NCBI GenBank assembly: GCA_017557525.1
Contig: JAFYYN010000062.1
Span: forward strand, 62,001 to 126,000
Length of the DNA stretch: 64,000 nt
Direction: 5' to 3'
From: Lachnospiraceae bacterium
Lineage (GTDB): Bacteria > Bacillota > Clostridia > Lachnospirales > Lachnospiraceae
The notes beneath the pieces are model-generated. The model did not search any database, had not been told where the DNA came from, and worked only from the letters and a program-made list of their open reading frames with translations. The translations under genes were made by a program, and so were the position numbers. Below are positions 17,009 through 25,124 of the stretch, one piece after another (within the stretch, counting starts at the first letter, position 1; the number at the start of each line of letters is the position of its first letter).

Positions 17009-17037
17009 AGTTTAGCATCTAATTATATATAAGTCAA
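17009..17037 (-). promoter_or_regulatory. Promoter of rplU-prp-rpmA
   Basis: Minus strand TTGACT (17037-17032), 17-bp spacer, TAAACT (17014-17009). It places the transcript start just before the L21 leader. Confidence 0.65.
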
Positions 17038-17072
17038 GTACTTTTTAAAATATTTTGAAAAATTTTTGAAAA

Positions 17073-17672
17073 TCATATATCAAGCTTCAGCTGCATCTCA
17101 TCTTCAGCTTCGGACTTAAACTCTTCCATCTTTTCAGGAGTTATGGTAGGCAGCTCCTCTATAGAAGAAATACCAAAATGTCTCAAAAACTCCTCCGATG
17201 TACCGAAAAGACAGGGCTTACCGGGTGCATTCTTTCTGCCGAGTTCCTCTATAAGACCGTATTCCAAAAGCTTATTGACTGAGTGTTCTGAGTTTACACC
17301 TCTTATTACCTCTATCTCTGCCTTGGTGATCGGCTGTTTGTAGGCAACGATTGACAGTGTCTCAAGTAAAACATCAGTAAGTACATGTTTCTTGGGTACT
17401 TTTGCTATCTTTATAATAGTTTCATACAGCTCCGGCTTGGTGCACATCTGGAATGAACCGTCAAGCTCTATGATCTGTACCCCAAAGCTTGAGTCCTTAT
17501 ATCTGTCAGCCAAAGCCCTTATACAGTTTCTTACTGTATCCTCATCGTGTCCGACTGCTTCTGCAATCCTGTTTATTTCAACAGCCTCACCCATGGTAAA
17601 GAGAATAGCTTCAACCTTCGCAAGAAGTGATTTTAATTCAGGGTCAAGCTTTATTACTTCTTCGTTATCCAT
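17073..17672 (-). CDS. scpB: Segregation and condensation protein ScpB
   Basis: 199 residues from ATG 17672 (MDNEEVIKL), 9 bases after GGAG; a GTG five codons earlier is possible. Two winged-helix domains, with LLAKVEAILFTMGEAVEIN at the start and LETLSIVAYKQPITKAEIE, GVNSEHSVNKLLEYGLIEE in the second. Dimeric ScpB with ScpA closes the SMC condensin ring for chromosome segregation. scpA lies 160 bases upstream on the same strand; the spacer has no gene. The C-terminal 25 residues are acidic and probably unstructured. Confidence 0.93.
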   Translation of the reverse strand: MDNEEVIKLDPELKSLLAKVEAILFTMGEAVEINRIAEAVGHDEDTVRNCIRALADRYKDSSFGVQIIELDGSFQMCTKPELYETIIKIAKVPKKHVLTDVLLETLSIVAYKQPITKAEIEVIRGVNSEHSVNKLLEYGLIEELGRKNAPGKPCLFGTSEEFLRHFGISSIEELPTITPEKMEEFKSEAEDEMQLKLDI

Positions 17673-17832
17673 ATTTTTAAACTCCACAAATATTTTTACA
17701 TCTTATCAATCCACTTTAAAAAACATCTTCCCTTCGTCTTGTACGGCACCGTATTTTAGCGTTCGTCTACAAAACTTCGTATATATCGAAATATAACATC
17801 AAGGAGAAGTCCACAAAACAAAGATTAAATTT

Positions 17833-18615
17833 TCACGAAGACATAAATTCATCAAGCTCCACGATATCGTCCGCAAGATAATCAATTATTATATCCTGAA
17901 AGGTACCTTCCTGATGAATGCTTACTCTGCCCATCTTTATAAGCTCAAGTATAGCCAGGAATGTAATGATGATCTCCATCTTATGCTTACGACTTTCAAT
18001 ATACTTTCTAAAACTGAAATGCCTGTTGGCAAGTCCGTATATCTGCAAGTCTTCGATTATCTGATACAGGTTAGTATCCTCTTTTTCAATCTTTCCGAAC
18101 TTACTTCTTACAGGGTCTATCCTGTCATCCTTTTTCTTAACTAAATCCTTAAAGATTGAATTAAGCTTATTAAGGCTTACATCGCCCAAAAGCTCACCGA
18201 CATCAATATCTTCCTCATAATCCATAACCTCATCGGGTATGGTCTTTACCTTAAACATCAGCTTTTCCGCATCAAACTGCCTGTCTTTTAGCTCATAGGA
18301 AGCATACTTGAACATCTTGTATTCCAGCAGCCTTTCAACAAGCTCCTGTCTGATATCAACAGGTTCGCCCTCTTCATCCACCTCAACCTTGGGTAAAAGA
18401 GTTGCAGATTTAAGCTTTAAAAGATATGCTGCCATCACCAGAAACTCGCTTACTTCTTCCAGCTTTTCCTGGGGCATCCCTGAAATAACCTCCATATACT
18501 GGTCGGTTATCTCTACAATCGGAATATCGTATATATCAACCTTATTTTTCTCTATCAGCTGAAGGAGTAGATCAAGAGGTCCTTCAAAAGCCTCAAGTTT
18601 AACCGAAATGCTCAT
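17833..18615 (-). CDS. scpA: Segregation and condensation protein ScpA (kleisin)
   Basis: 260 residues. N-terminal VKLEAFEGPLDLLLQLIEKNKVDIYDIPI is the ScpA signature that contacts the SMC neck; the C-terminal winged helix (about 195-260) binds the SMC head. ScpA bridges SMC and ScpB. It lies 10 bases downstream of a metallophosphoesterase gene and 160 bases upstream of scpB, so it may be read through from upstream genes. Confidence 0.95.
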   Translation of the reverse strand: MSISVKLEAFEGPLDLLLQLIEKNKVDIYDIPIVEITDQYMEVISGMPQEKLEEVSEFLVMAAYLLKLKSATLLPKVEVDEEGEPVDIRQELVERLLEYKMFKYASYELKDRQFDAEKLMFKVKTIPDEVMDYEEDIDVGELLGDVSLNKLNSIFKDLVKKKDDRIDPVRSKFGKIEKEDTNLYQIIEDLQIYGLANRHFSFRKYIESRKHKMEIIITFLAILELIKMGRVSIHQEGTFQDIIIDYLADDIVELDEFMSS

Positions 18616-18625
18616 TTTAAACCTT

Positions 18626-19480
18626 CTAAAATTTTATTACTACGATTTCCGGTCTATTTAAAATCCTTATAGGTAGGTCATGCCAGCCCACACCACCGGA
18701 AATGATCATTTTCATTTTTCCTTTTTCAAAATATCCTTTGGATACTCTTTTAAATATCTGCATCCTTGGAGTTATAAGTCCTCCTAAAAACGGAACTCTT
18801 ATTATGCCTCCGTGCAGATGCCCGCAAAGACACAGGTTAACCCCTGACTCAGCATATTTATCAAAATGCTCAGGATCATGTGCTATAAGTATTTTATACT
18901 TATCGTTCGCCTCATTAGCTTCAACGATTTCCAATATCTTATGTCTGATCAGTCCTGTTCGATCATGATCATGGTATAGCCACAAAGGCAGATTAATACC
19001 GATAAAGCATACATCATTATCTGTCTCGGGCACATATCCTTTATCATTTAAAAGCAATGAATACTCAGCAGAAAGCTTTAAGAGCTTCTCATATGATGCT
19101 TTCGAGCTGAGATTAACAGCCATCTTTTCTTCGTGGTTACCAAAGGTATATATCACTTTAGCTCCAAGCTGCGACAGACTGCTTAAAGTATGCTCTAAGT
19201 AGATTAATTCCTTTTCGCTCCTGCCGTTAATAACATCTCCGGGCACAATAATATAATCAGCCGCTATATTTTTTAACTTGTCTAGCAGCCTGATATTATC
19301 TTTTCCGTGATATACTTCGTGCAGGTCACTGACTACAGCAATCTTTTTACCCTTTAGGGACTTTGGCACATTATCGTCCTTAATCTCATACTCCGTAACT
19401 TTCAGGAGTTTAAGCTCTGTAATGCCCCATAGTATCCCAAGGATAACCAGACTTGAAAATACAATAACAAAAATCTTCAT
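18626..19480 (-). CDS. Membrane-anchored metallophosphoesterase (YkuE/YaeI-like)
   Basis: 284 residues with an N-terminal membrane helix (about 2-21). Calcineurin-like motifs in order: Asp52 and His54 (SDLHEVYHG), Asp82 (PGDVINGR), Asn115-His116 (FGNHEE), a His in LIAHDPEHF, and GHLHGG near residue 225. These coordinate two metals. YaeI-type relatives are phosphodiesterases acting at the membrane; the substrate here is unknown. The ATG overlaps the stop of a small membrane-protein gene by one base (TAATG), so the two are translationally coupled, and scpA follows by 10 bases. Confidence 0.88.
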   Translation of the reverse strand: MKIFVIVFSSLVILGILWGITELKLLKVTEYEIKDDNVPKSLKGKKIAVVSDLHEVYHGKDNIRLLDKLKNIAADYIIVPGDVINGRSEKELIYLEHTLSSLSQLGAKVIYTFGNHEEKMAVNLSSKASYEKLLKLSAEYSLLLNDKGYVPETDNDVCFIGINLPLWLYHDHDRTGLIRHKILEIVEANEANDKYKILIAHDPEHFDKYAESGVNLCLCGHLHGGIIRVPFLGGLITPRMQIFKRVSKGYFEKGKMKMIISGGVGWHDLPIRILNRPEIVVIKF

Positions 19481-19653
19481 TACTGTGAACCCTTGTTAGC
19501 GGACTGTTTCTCTTCAAGCTCTTTTTGATACTGCTCCCTGATGGATACCGGCTTTTCGCCATCCTCCTTTGAAGGAGTAGTAAATATAAAGAACAGGAGC
19601 AGTCCGATGAAGATTAAAAGTGAAATTAAAAGTACTATCTTAGCTTTTTTCAT
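19480..19653 (-). CDS. Small single-pass membrane protein, 57 residues
   Basis: Reads from ATG 19653 as MKKAKIVLLISLLIFIGLLL onward: one membrane helix (about 5-25) and a charged tail (EDGEKPVSIREQYQKELEEK) likely outside or in the cytoplasm. No known family. It fills the gap between the methyltransferase gene (13 bases upstream) and the phosphoesterase gene, overlapping the latter's ATG by one base. That spacing and the codon usage support a real gene. It may act as a partner or anchor of the phosphoesterase (inference from coupling only). Confidence 0.75.
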   Translation of the reverse strand: MKKAKIVLLISLLIFIGLLLFFIFTTPSKEDGEKPVSIREQYQKELEEKQSANKGSQ

Positions 19654-19666
19654 ATTTGTATCAACT

Positions 19667-21175
19667 TTATCTTACCAAAATAAATAAATAACTGTTATCC
19701 TTCTTCGAAATCTCAAACTTTTCCTTTATCACGCAATTACTTAAATGATAGTATTCCTTAACAAACTCAGGATTTCTTGAATACATTATAATGACAGCCT
19801 TTTTATCAAGCAGTTCATCAGCCTTATCAAAGAAGGCTTCATAAATCTTTTCGATGTCAAAAAGTGACTTTTGGTCTGTAACAAAAGGCATATCCGTGAT
19901 TATTTCATCAAAAAGATGACTGGATTTAAACTCAAAGAAATCCTTATTTACAAGATCTGTCTTTTTAAGCACTCCTGCAGACTTAAGGTTTACTTCAGCT
20001 TTCTTTACAGCCTCTCCGAAAATATCTATGCCATAGTAACGTTTAGCATTAACTGCAAGCTCTCTTTCAGCAAGCATGGTACCGACTCCGCAGAACGGGT
20101 CAAGTACCGTTGCATTACCCTTTAAGTAAGGCTTTGCAAGCTGCATAAGAGTAGCAGCAACATAGGGCTTAATGGTAGAAGCTATCGTTTCTCTTCTGTA
20201 AGTAAATCTGTCATCCTTTAAAATGCAGAATTTTATGAGTACTATGAGCTTATCTGAGGAGTTTTCCACAAAACGTATCTCGACATCATAATCTGAAACC
20301 GAATTGCTGAGCTCCCAGTTTGTAAGCACTTCCAGCTCTCCTGAAAACTTTTTGGCAAAATCCGCTGCCTTCTGCTTATCTTTAGTACGTAGCTCTGTAC
20401 GGAAGTTTACCCTATAGCCGCTTTTCTGCTCTGCTTCATCACCCTTTATAAGTACTCTCTTAAAGATATACTCCTTAATACCTGCATCAAAAAGCTCTTT
20501 TGCAGCTGTCTTAGGATCAGTACTTACGACTCTTATGCCCTGAGGCACAAATAGCAGCTCGTCATAGGTCCTTATATGTATAACATCCTCTAAAGACTTT
20601 GTTTTAAAGATTATACCCGAAGGGAAATCCTTATGAGGATATTTCTTTAACTGATCTGCAGTTACATTTTTATGATTGCGGTTGGTCGTAAAGATGCATT
20701 CGTTTTCAAGGCTGAATCCATTAAAGGTAAGCTTTCCGTTTCCGAATATCTTTATAAGCTGCTTCATTTCATCGATGACATGCTTTCTGTTTTCATCATC
20801 AACCGGCATTTTCTTCAGTTCATCAAACCGAGCTTTCAGATTATCCTTGTACTTTTCATATCCGATTTTACGCATAGCCTCAACATAGCTTGCCTTATTG
20901 TACATTACAGTATCGGTAGTATAAGCTTCATAAAGAATATCGATATTATCCTGTACGCCAAGTATACCAAGTACTATAGCTGTGTTTTTACGTATTTTGG
21001 GATCCTCGTTTTTAAGCAGCTCTGCAAATACAGAATAATCGCCGCTTAATATCAAAAGAAGGGCATCCCTTTCACGGCTGCCCTTAATAGGTGTTTTAAG
21101 TGTCTCTTTAAGTGAAAGAAGATTTTCCTTAACATCGAGACCATTAACAATATTATAATAAAAATCCTTTACCAT
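19667..21175 (-). CDS. HEAT-repeat/THUMP-like RNA methyltransferase
   Basis: 502 residues. Residues about 20-145 look like alpha-helical HEAT-type repeats (AELLKNEDPKIRKNTAIVLG). The middle (about 150-330) resembles the THUMP/ferredoxin-like RNA-binding region of UPF0020 enzymes. The C-terminus is a Rossmann methyltransferase: motif I DPFCGVGT at 359-366, GIDIFGEAVKKAEVNLK for SAM binding, and DMPF at 428-431 in place of the usual NPPY/DPPY. DMPF-type motifs occur in the eukaryotic THUMPD3/Trm14-like group, which methylates guanine N2. A target of tRNA or rRNA guanine is therefore plausible but unproven. Confidence 0.75.
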   Translation of the reverse strand: MVKDFYYNIVNGLDVKENLLSLKETLKTPIKGSRERDALLLILSGDYSVFAELLKNEDPKIRKNTAIVLGILGVQDNIDILYEAYTTDTVMYNKASYVEAMRKIGYEKYKDNLKARFDELKKMPVDDENRKHVIDEMKQLIKIFGNGKLTFNGFSLENECIFTTNRNHKNVTADQLKKYPHKDFPSGIIFKTKSLEDVIHIRTYDELLFVPQGIRVVSTDPKTAAKELFDAGIKEYIFKRVLIKGDEAEQKSGYRVNFRTELRTKDKQKAADFAKKFSGELEVLTNWELSNSVSDYDVEIRFVENSSDKLIVLIKFCILKDDRFTYRRETIASTIKPYVAATLMQLAKPYLKGNATVLDPFCGVGTMLAERELAVNAKRYYGIDIFGEAVKKAEVNLKSAGVLKKTDLVNKDFFEFKSSHLFDEIITDMPFVTDQKSLFDIEKIYEAFFDKADELLDKKAVIIMYSRNPEFVKEYYHLSNCVIKEKFEISKKDNSYLFILVR

Positions 21176-21202
21176 TACTAAATTACGCCCTTCGTATTAA
21201 CT

Positions 21203-21805
21203 TTAAGCCTCAGCTGCATTAAGCTCTTCTTCATTTTCAGTATAGGTGGACTCAGCCTTTGTAATGATCACGCTGCTGAATGCACCCTTAAGTGCGATAT
21301 ATACAGTAGGAAGAGACTCGTCAAACTCTTCTGTATCATATTCCTGTTTAACATATGTGAAAAGATCGATACAGTCAAACTTAACATTTACATTTTCAGG
21401 AATGACAACATTTACATAAGCCAGACAGCTCTTAATAGCTATAAAACTTCCGTCCTTGAACTCACATCCGGAGCAGTCAAGCCTCTGTGTGCTGAAATAA
21501 CTGCCAACCATTACTCCGCCGGTGATTTTCTTATACAAAGAATCCTTAGCAGCTGCAAAAAGTGAGAAAACCTGATCAAGCGAAGTATCCTTAGGTCTGT
21601 TCTTGTTTTTCTTTTCAAGGAGCATTTCAATTGCCTTAGCAACAGCCACTACAGCAGCTAAGATAGTCAGGACAATAAAGAGAAGCTTTACTTTTTTCAT
21701 TTTCTTCTTAACTTTTACTTTAAGCTTGGTCTTCATCTTGTCCTTCATCTCCTTCTTTACTTCTTTTTTGATTTCTCTTTTGCTTTTCCCCATAACAAAT
21801 ACCAT
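21203..21805 (-). CDS. Membrane protein with LiaF-like C-terminal domain
   Basis: 200 residues. The first 38 are extremely Lys/Glu-rich (KKEVKKEMKDKMKTKLKVKV), probably a basic amphipathic or membrane-surface helix; a hydrophobic helix follows (about 40-62, VKLLFIVLTILAAVVAVAKA). The C-terminal part (about 95-185) has short beta-strands with KDGSFIAIKSCLAYVNVVIPENVNV, like the C-terminal beta-roll of LiaF/YvqF cell-wall stress proteins; this similarity is tentative. No strong ribosome binding site at ATG 21805; ATG four codons on is an alternative. It lies 27 bases before the methyltransferase gene. Confidence 0.6.
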   Translation of the reverse strand: MVFVMGKSKREIKKEVKKEMKDKMKTKLKVKVKKKMKKVKLLFIVLTILAAVVAVAKAIEMLLEKKNKNRPKDTSLDQVFSLFAAAKDSLYKKITGGVMVGSYFSTQRLDCSGCEFKDGSFIAIKSCLAYVNVVIPENVNVKFDCIDLFTYVKQEYDTEEFDESLPTVYIALKGAFSSVIITKAESTYTENEEELNAAEA

Positions 21806-21973
21806 TCTGCAGGTTTCGTATTACAGTCTGTGTACCTGCTGCACAAACTGCAGGCAGATCATAAATCGTGCCCCTGTTTTCCGTCAAAAAATAACTATAC
21901 TAAGGAAGTATAAACTTAACCCCAATATCTTGTATAATCATATCATAAAATGAGTTAAAGCACAAGAACTTTG

Positions 21974-23209
21974 TTAAAATTTATGGATGAAAAGTCCTGA
22001 TCTTAACTTAGGCTCAAACCATGTAGACTTGGGAGGCATAAGTCTGCCTTCATCAGCTACAGCGAAAAGCTCCTGGATTGATGTGGGGTACATTGCAAAT
22101 GCAACCTTCATATCCCTCTTACATCTTCTTTCAAGCTCCTTGATACCTCTGATACCACCGATAAATGCGATACGCTTGTCTTTTCTGGGGTCCTTGATAC
22201 CAAGTACCGGGTCAAGCAGGTATGTCTGGAGTATCGATACATCAAGCTTCTTAACCGGGTCAGTTACACGCTTGATGAAATCCTTTGCTTCAAGCTCATA
22301 CCACTTGCCGCCAAGCAGCATAGCAAATGTATATTTCCTTGAAGGAGCAAAAGGACCGTCCATAGGTCTTACGATAAAGAATCCTGTGATACTCTCAAGC
22401 AGTTCCTCTTCGGAAAGGTCATTAAGGTCGCTTACTACTCTGTTGTAAGGCATGATCATAAGCTGATCCTCAGGGAAAAGTACTGATAAGAAGAAGTTGA
22501 ACTCTTCTTTGCCAGTATATTCAGGGTTAAGGTCTCTTCTCTTAAGTCCGGCCTTTACTGCGGATGCGCATCTGTGATGTCCGTCTGCAATATAGATGCT
22601 GTTGATCTTTTCAAACTCGTCCTGAATGGTCTTTATATCTGTTTCGTCAGCTATCTTCCAAACATTATGTGTGATACCGTCATCTGAAGTAAATGAGTAA
22701 AGTGTCTCGCCTTCTTTTACCTTATTTACTACGTTACTGATGATCTCGTTGCTTCTGTAAGCGAGGAATATAGGACCTGTATGTGCACTTAAGGTGTCTA
22801 CGTGGTTGATACGGTCATATTCTTTTGCTTCTACTGTGTTCTCGTGCTTCTTTATTACATTATTTACATAGTCATCTATTGAACAGCAGGCGGTGATACC
22901 GGTCTGGTGTCTACCGTTCATGATAAGCTCGTATACATAATAGCAATCATCAGGGTCAGAGATAAATGTTCCGTCATCCATTCTTGCCTGGAAAAGTTTC
23001 TTTGCATGCTTATATACCTGGGGATCATAGGTGTCTACATACTCAGGTAATGATGTCTCTGCTCTGTCTATACGAAGGAATGAGTAGTCATTTCCCTGTA
23101 CTGCCTCAGTAGCTTCTGCTCTGTTATATACATCATAAGGAAGTGCTGCTACGAGCTCTGCCTTATCCACTGCCGGTCTGATACACTTAAACGGTTTTAC
23201 GATTGCCAT
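21974..23209 (-). CDS. DUF1015 family protein
   Basis: 411 residues, full length for the family. N-terminal KPFKCIRPAVDKAELVAALPYDV is the usual DUF1015 opening. IADGHHRCASAVKA (about 205-218) is the conserved His-rich motif, with FFLSVLFPEDQLMIMPYNRVV following. The family includes the archaeal free-serine kinase SerK-like proteins and in Clostridia often lies beside serine biosynthesis genes; here no serA or serC is present. The biochemical role is not established for the bacterial members. ATG 23209 follows GAGGAGTAAATC. Confidence 0.85.
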   Translation of the reverse strand: MAIVKPFKCIRPAVDKAELVAALPYDVYNRAEATEAVQGNDYSFLRIDRAETSLPEYVDTYDPQVYKHAKKLFQARMDDGTFISDPDDCYYVYELIMNGRHQTGITACCSIDDYVNNVIKKHENTVEAKEYDRINHVDTLSAHTGPIFLAYRSNEIISNVVNKVKEGETLYSFTSDDGITHNVWKIADETDIKTIQDEFEKINSIYIADGHHRCASAVKAGLKRRDLNPEYTGKEEFNFFLSVLFPEDQLMIMPYNRVVSDLNDLSEEELLESITGFFIVRPMDGPFAPSRKYTFAMLLGGKWYELEAKDFIKRVTDPVKKLDVSILQTYLLDPVLGIKDPRKDKRIAFIGGIRGIKELERRCKRDMKVAFAMYPTSIQELFAVADEGRLMPPKSTWFEPKLRSGLFIHKF

Positions 23210-23643
23210 GATTTACTCCTCTTTGCGAAATTTTTTCAAAACAAAGTTTATCATACTATAACAGGCATAATAAATCAAGTGTTTTTTTCGGTTTTCAATG
23301 TCCGGTGCGTGTCTGGTGCGTGTCTGGTGCGGAGGCGACAGATAATTCCGCCTCTCGCACGGGCGCAGATTTGCGAAGACCAGTTAAAACCATAATTTGT
23401 GATCATAAGCCAAGATATAATAAATAACGCAAATCTGCGTTGACATTTTCGCATCGGGCAAAAGCGGCCCGATAAGAGCGCGAAAACATCAAATTGAGAG
23501 CGAGAGGCGAAACAATCTGTCGCCTCCGCACCTAGCTAAGCTCTAAATTTTTATTGTATATTTAATCCTCTTATTGACTATGCTGTCAGAAAACTTACTT
23601 ATGACGATTTTATTACAATGAGTTTTTTTATGAAATAACAGTT
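23210..23643. other. Intergenic region, 434 bp, dominated by a nested inverted repeat
   Basis: No open reading frame of note. The region contains an 11-bp tandem duplication (GGTGCGTGTCT at 23304-23314 and 23315-23325) and the structured element at 23326-23532. The rest is AT-rich spacer on both sides. I did not find a clear terminator for pdp, whose transcript would run into the element. Confidence 0.7.
23326..23532. repeat. 207-bp nested inverted repeat (MITE-like or structured RNA element)
   Basis: Outer arms: a perfect 18-bp inverted repeat (23326-23343 with 23515-23532, GGTGCGGAGGCGACAGAT). Second stem: CGCCTCTCGC 23349-23358 with 23500-23509. Inside are two further hairpins: CGCAGATTTGCG 23364-23375 with 23428-23439, and a bulged stem TTTTCGC 23446-23452 with 23480-23486 plus ATCGGGC 23453-23459 with 23467-23473. 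The whole folds as a three-way junction. It is clearly more GC-rich than its flanks. No target-site duplication or coding potential seen. Confidence 0.8.
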
Positions 23644-24969
23644 TTAGAATTTGATAATTCCACTAGAAGTAACTTTGGCATATATAGTCTTTACTTCATC
23701 TGTAAAGTTGTCGGAGATAGTATATGCATTTAAGAAACGTTCAATTGCTGCTTTGGTTTTTGCCTGGTCATTTGAGTGAATATATGCCAGCGGTTCACCC
23801 TTCTCAACCTTGTCGCCCAGTTTCTTATTTAATATGAGACCAACACTTAAGTCTATGACACTGTCCTTGGTTTCCCTGCCACCACCAAGTATAAGGGAAC
23901 ACATGCCAATTTCATCAGTCTGTATATGACTAACATATCCGCTCACGGGGGATAAAACAGGCTCTACATACTGTGCTTTTTCAAATTTATCAGTATCATA
24001 AATAAATTCGAGACTGCCACCTTGAGCCTCAACAAACTCTGCAAACTTCTTTAAAGCTGAGCCATCTTCTATTGTCTGCAATAGCATCTTCTCTGCATCG
24101 TCATGATCCTTAGCTACACCGCCACCAATAAGCATAAGACAGCCCAATGCCATACAATCCTCAAGCAGATCTTTAGGGCCTTGACCTTTTAATAGATTTA
24201 TCGCCTCTATTACCTCAAGTGAGTTTCCTACTGCCAGACCTAAAGGCTGATCCATATTTGTGATAACTGCAGAAGTATGCTTTCCTGCCATAGTTCCAAT
24301 CTTAACCATGGTATCGGCCAATGCTATTGCATCGTCCAATGTTTTCATAAAAGCACCGGAACCCATCTTTACATCAAGTACTATCGCATCTGCGCCACTG
24401 GCGAGTTTCTTGCTCATGATACTGCTGGCAATAAGAGGTATACAGTCTACTGTAGCTGTAACATCTCTTAGAGCATAAATCTTCTTATCTGCCGGAGCCA
24501 GGTCAGCTGTCTGACCCATGATGGCCATCTTTATACGATTAACATTTTCAAAGAACTGTTCTCCACTTATGGACGTAGAAAAGCCCTTTATACTTTCTAG
24601 CTTATCTATAGTCCCGCCGGTGTGTCCCAAACCTCTACCCGACATCTTGGCTACAGGTACTCCACAGGCTGCTACCATAGCGCTAAGGCACAATGAGGTT
24701 TTATCACCTACACCGCCGGTACTGTGTTTATCTACCTTTATACCGTGTATTTTCGAAAGATCAAGAGTTTCTCCTGAATCACGCATGGAAAGGGTCAGAT
24801 TAGTAGTTTCCTCCATATCCATACCCTTAAGACATACAGCCATGAGAAAAGCAGACATCTGATAATCAGGTATATCTCCCTTTGTATAACCTTGAACTAT
24901 AAAATCTATCTCTTCCTTTGAAAGCTTTTCCCCATATTTTTTCTTGTAGATTAGATCATACATTCTCAT
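23644..24969 (-). CDS. pdp: Pyrimidine-nucleoside phosphorylase
   Basis: 441 residues, matching Firmicute Pdp (about 433-440). It phosphorolyses uridine and thymidine to base and (deoxy)ribose 1-phosphate for salvage or catabolism. N-terminal MYDLIYKKKYGEKLSKEEIDF, the glycosyl phosphorylase signature KMSGRGLGHTGGTIDKLES, and VDKHSTGGVGDKTSL (phosphate binding) are all intact. The C-terminal barrel domain (about 340-441) is present. ATG 24969 follows GGAGAAGATGTT. No deoC, cdd or nucleoside transporter lies next to it, so it is probably monocistronic. Confidence 0.95.
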   Translation of the reverse strand: MRMYDLIYKKKYGEKLSKEEIDFIVQGYTKGDIPDYQMSAFLMAVCLKGMDMEETTNLTLSMRDSGETLDLSKIHGIKVDKHSTGGVGDKTSLCLSAMVAACGVPVAKMSGRGLGHTGGTIDKLESIKGFSTSISGEQFFENVNRIKMAIMGQTADLAPADKKIYALRDVTATVDCIPLIASSIMSKKLASGADAIVLDVKMGSGAFMKTLDDAIALADTMVKIGTMAGKHTSAVITNMDQPLGLAVGNSLEVIEAINLLKGQGPKDLLEDCMALGCLMLIGGGVAKDHDDAEKMLLQTIEDGSALKKFAEFVEAQGGSLEFIYDTDKFEKAQYVEPVLSPVSGYVSHIQTDEIGMCSLILGGGRETKDSVIDLSVGLILNKKLGDKVEKGEPLAYIHSNDQAKTKAAIERFLNAYTISDNFTDEVKTIYAKVTSSGIIKF

Positions 24970-25032
24970 AACATCTTCTCCGTTTCTTTATAAAGAGGAC
25001 TGTCCTAGTAGCACTCTGTTGTTTCTTCTCGT

Positions 25033-25058
25033 CAATCACCGGGACGGTTCTGTGATTG
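25033..25058. repeat. GGGACGGTTCT hairpin repeat, copy 1
   Basis: Arms CAATCAC/GTGATTG (7 bp) around a loop containing GGGACGGTTCT. It lies between pdp and miaB, 38 bases from copy 2. Confidence 0.75.
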
Positions 25059-25095
25059 AATTCGTTTTTACAATTATCATTTTCCGTCATTTACC

Positions 25096-25124
25096 TGTGA
25101 CATAGGGACGGTTCTACTGTCACA
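25096..25124. repeat. GGGACGGTTCT hairpin repeat, copy 2, covering the miaB stop codon
   Basis: Arms TGTGACA/TGTCACA around TAGGGACGGTTCTAC. The miaB stop TGA (25122-25120) is part of one arm. Confidence 0.75.

Noticed and set aside
17392..17796. 134-residue plus-strand frame over scpB
   Set aside because: It is antisense to the conserved scpB product, with no ribosome binding site and no family resemblance.
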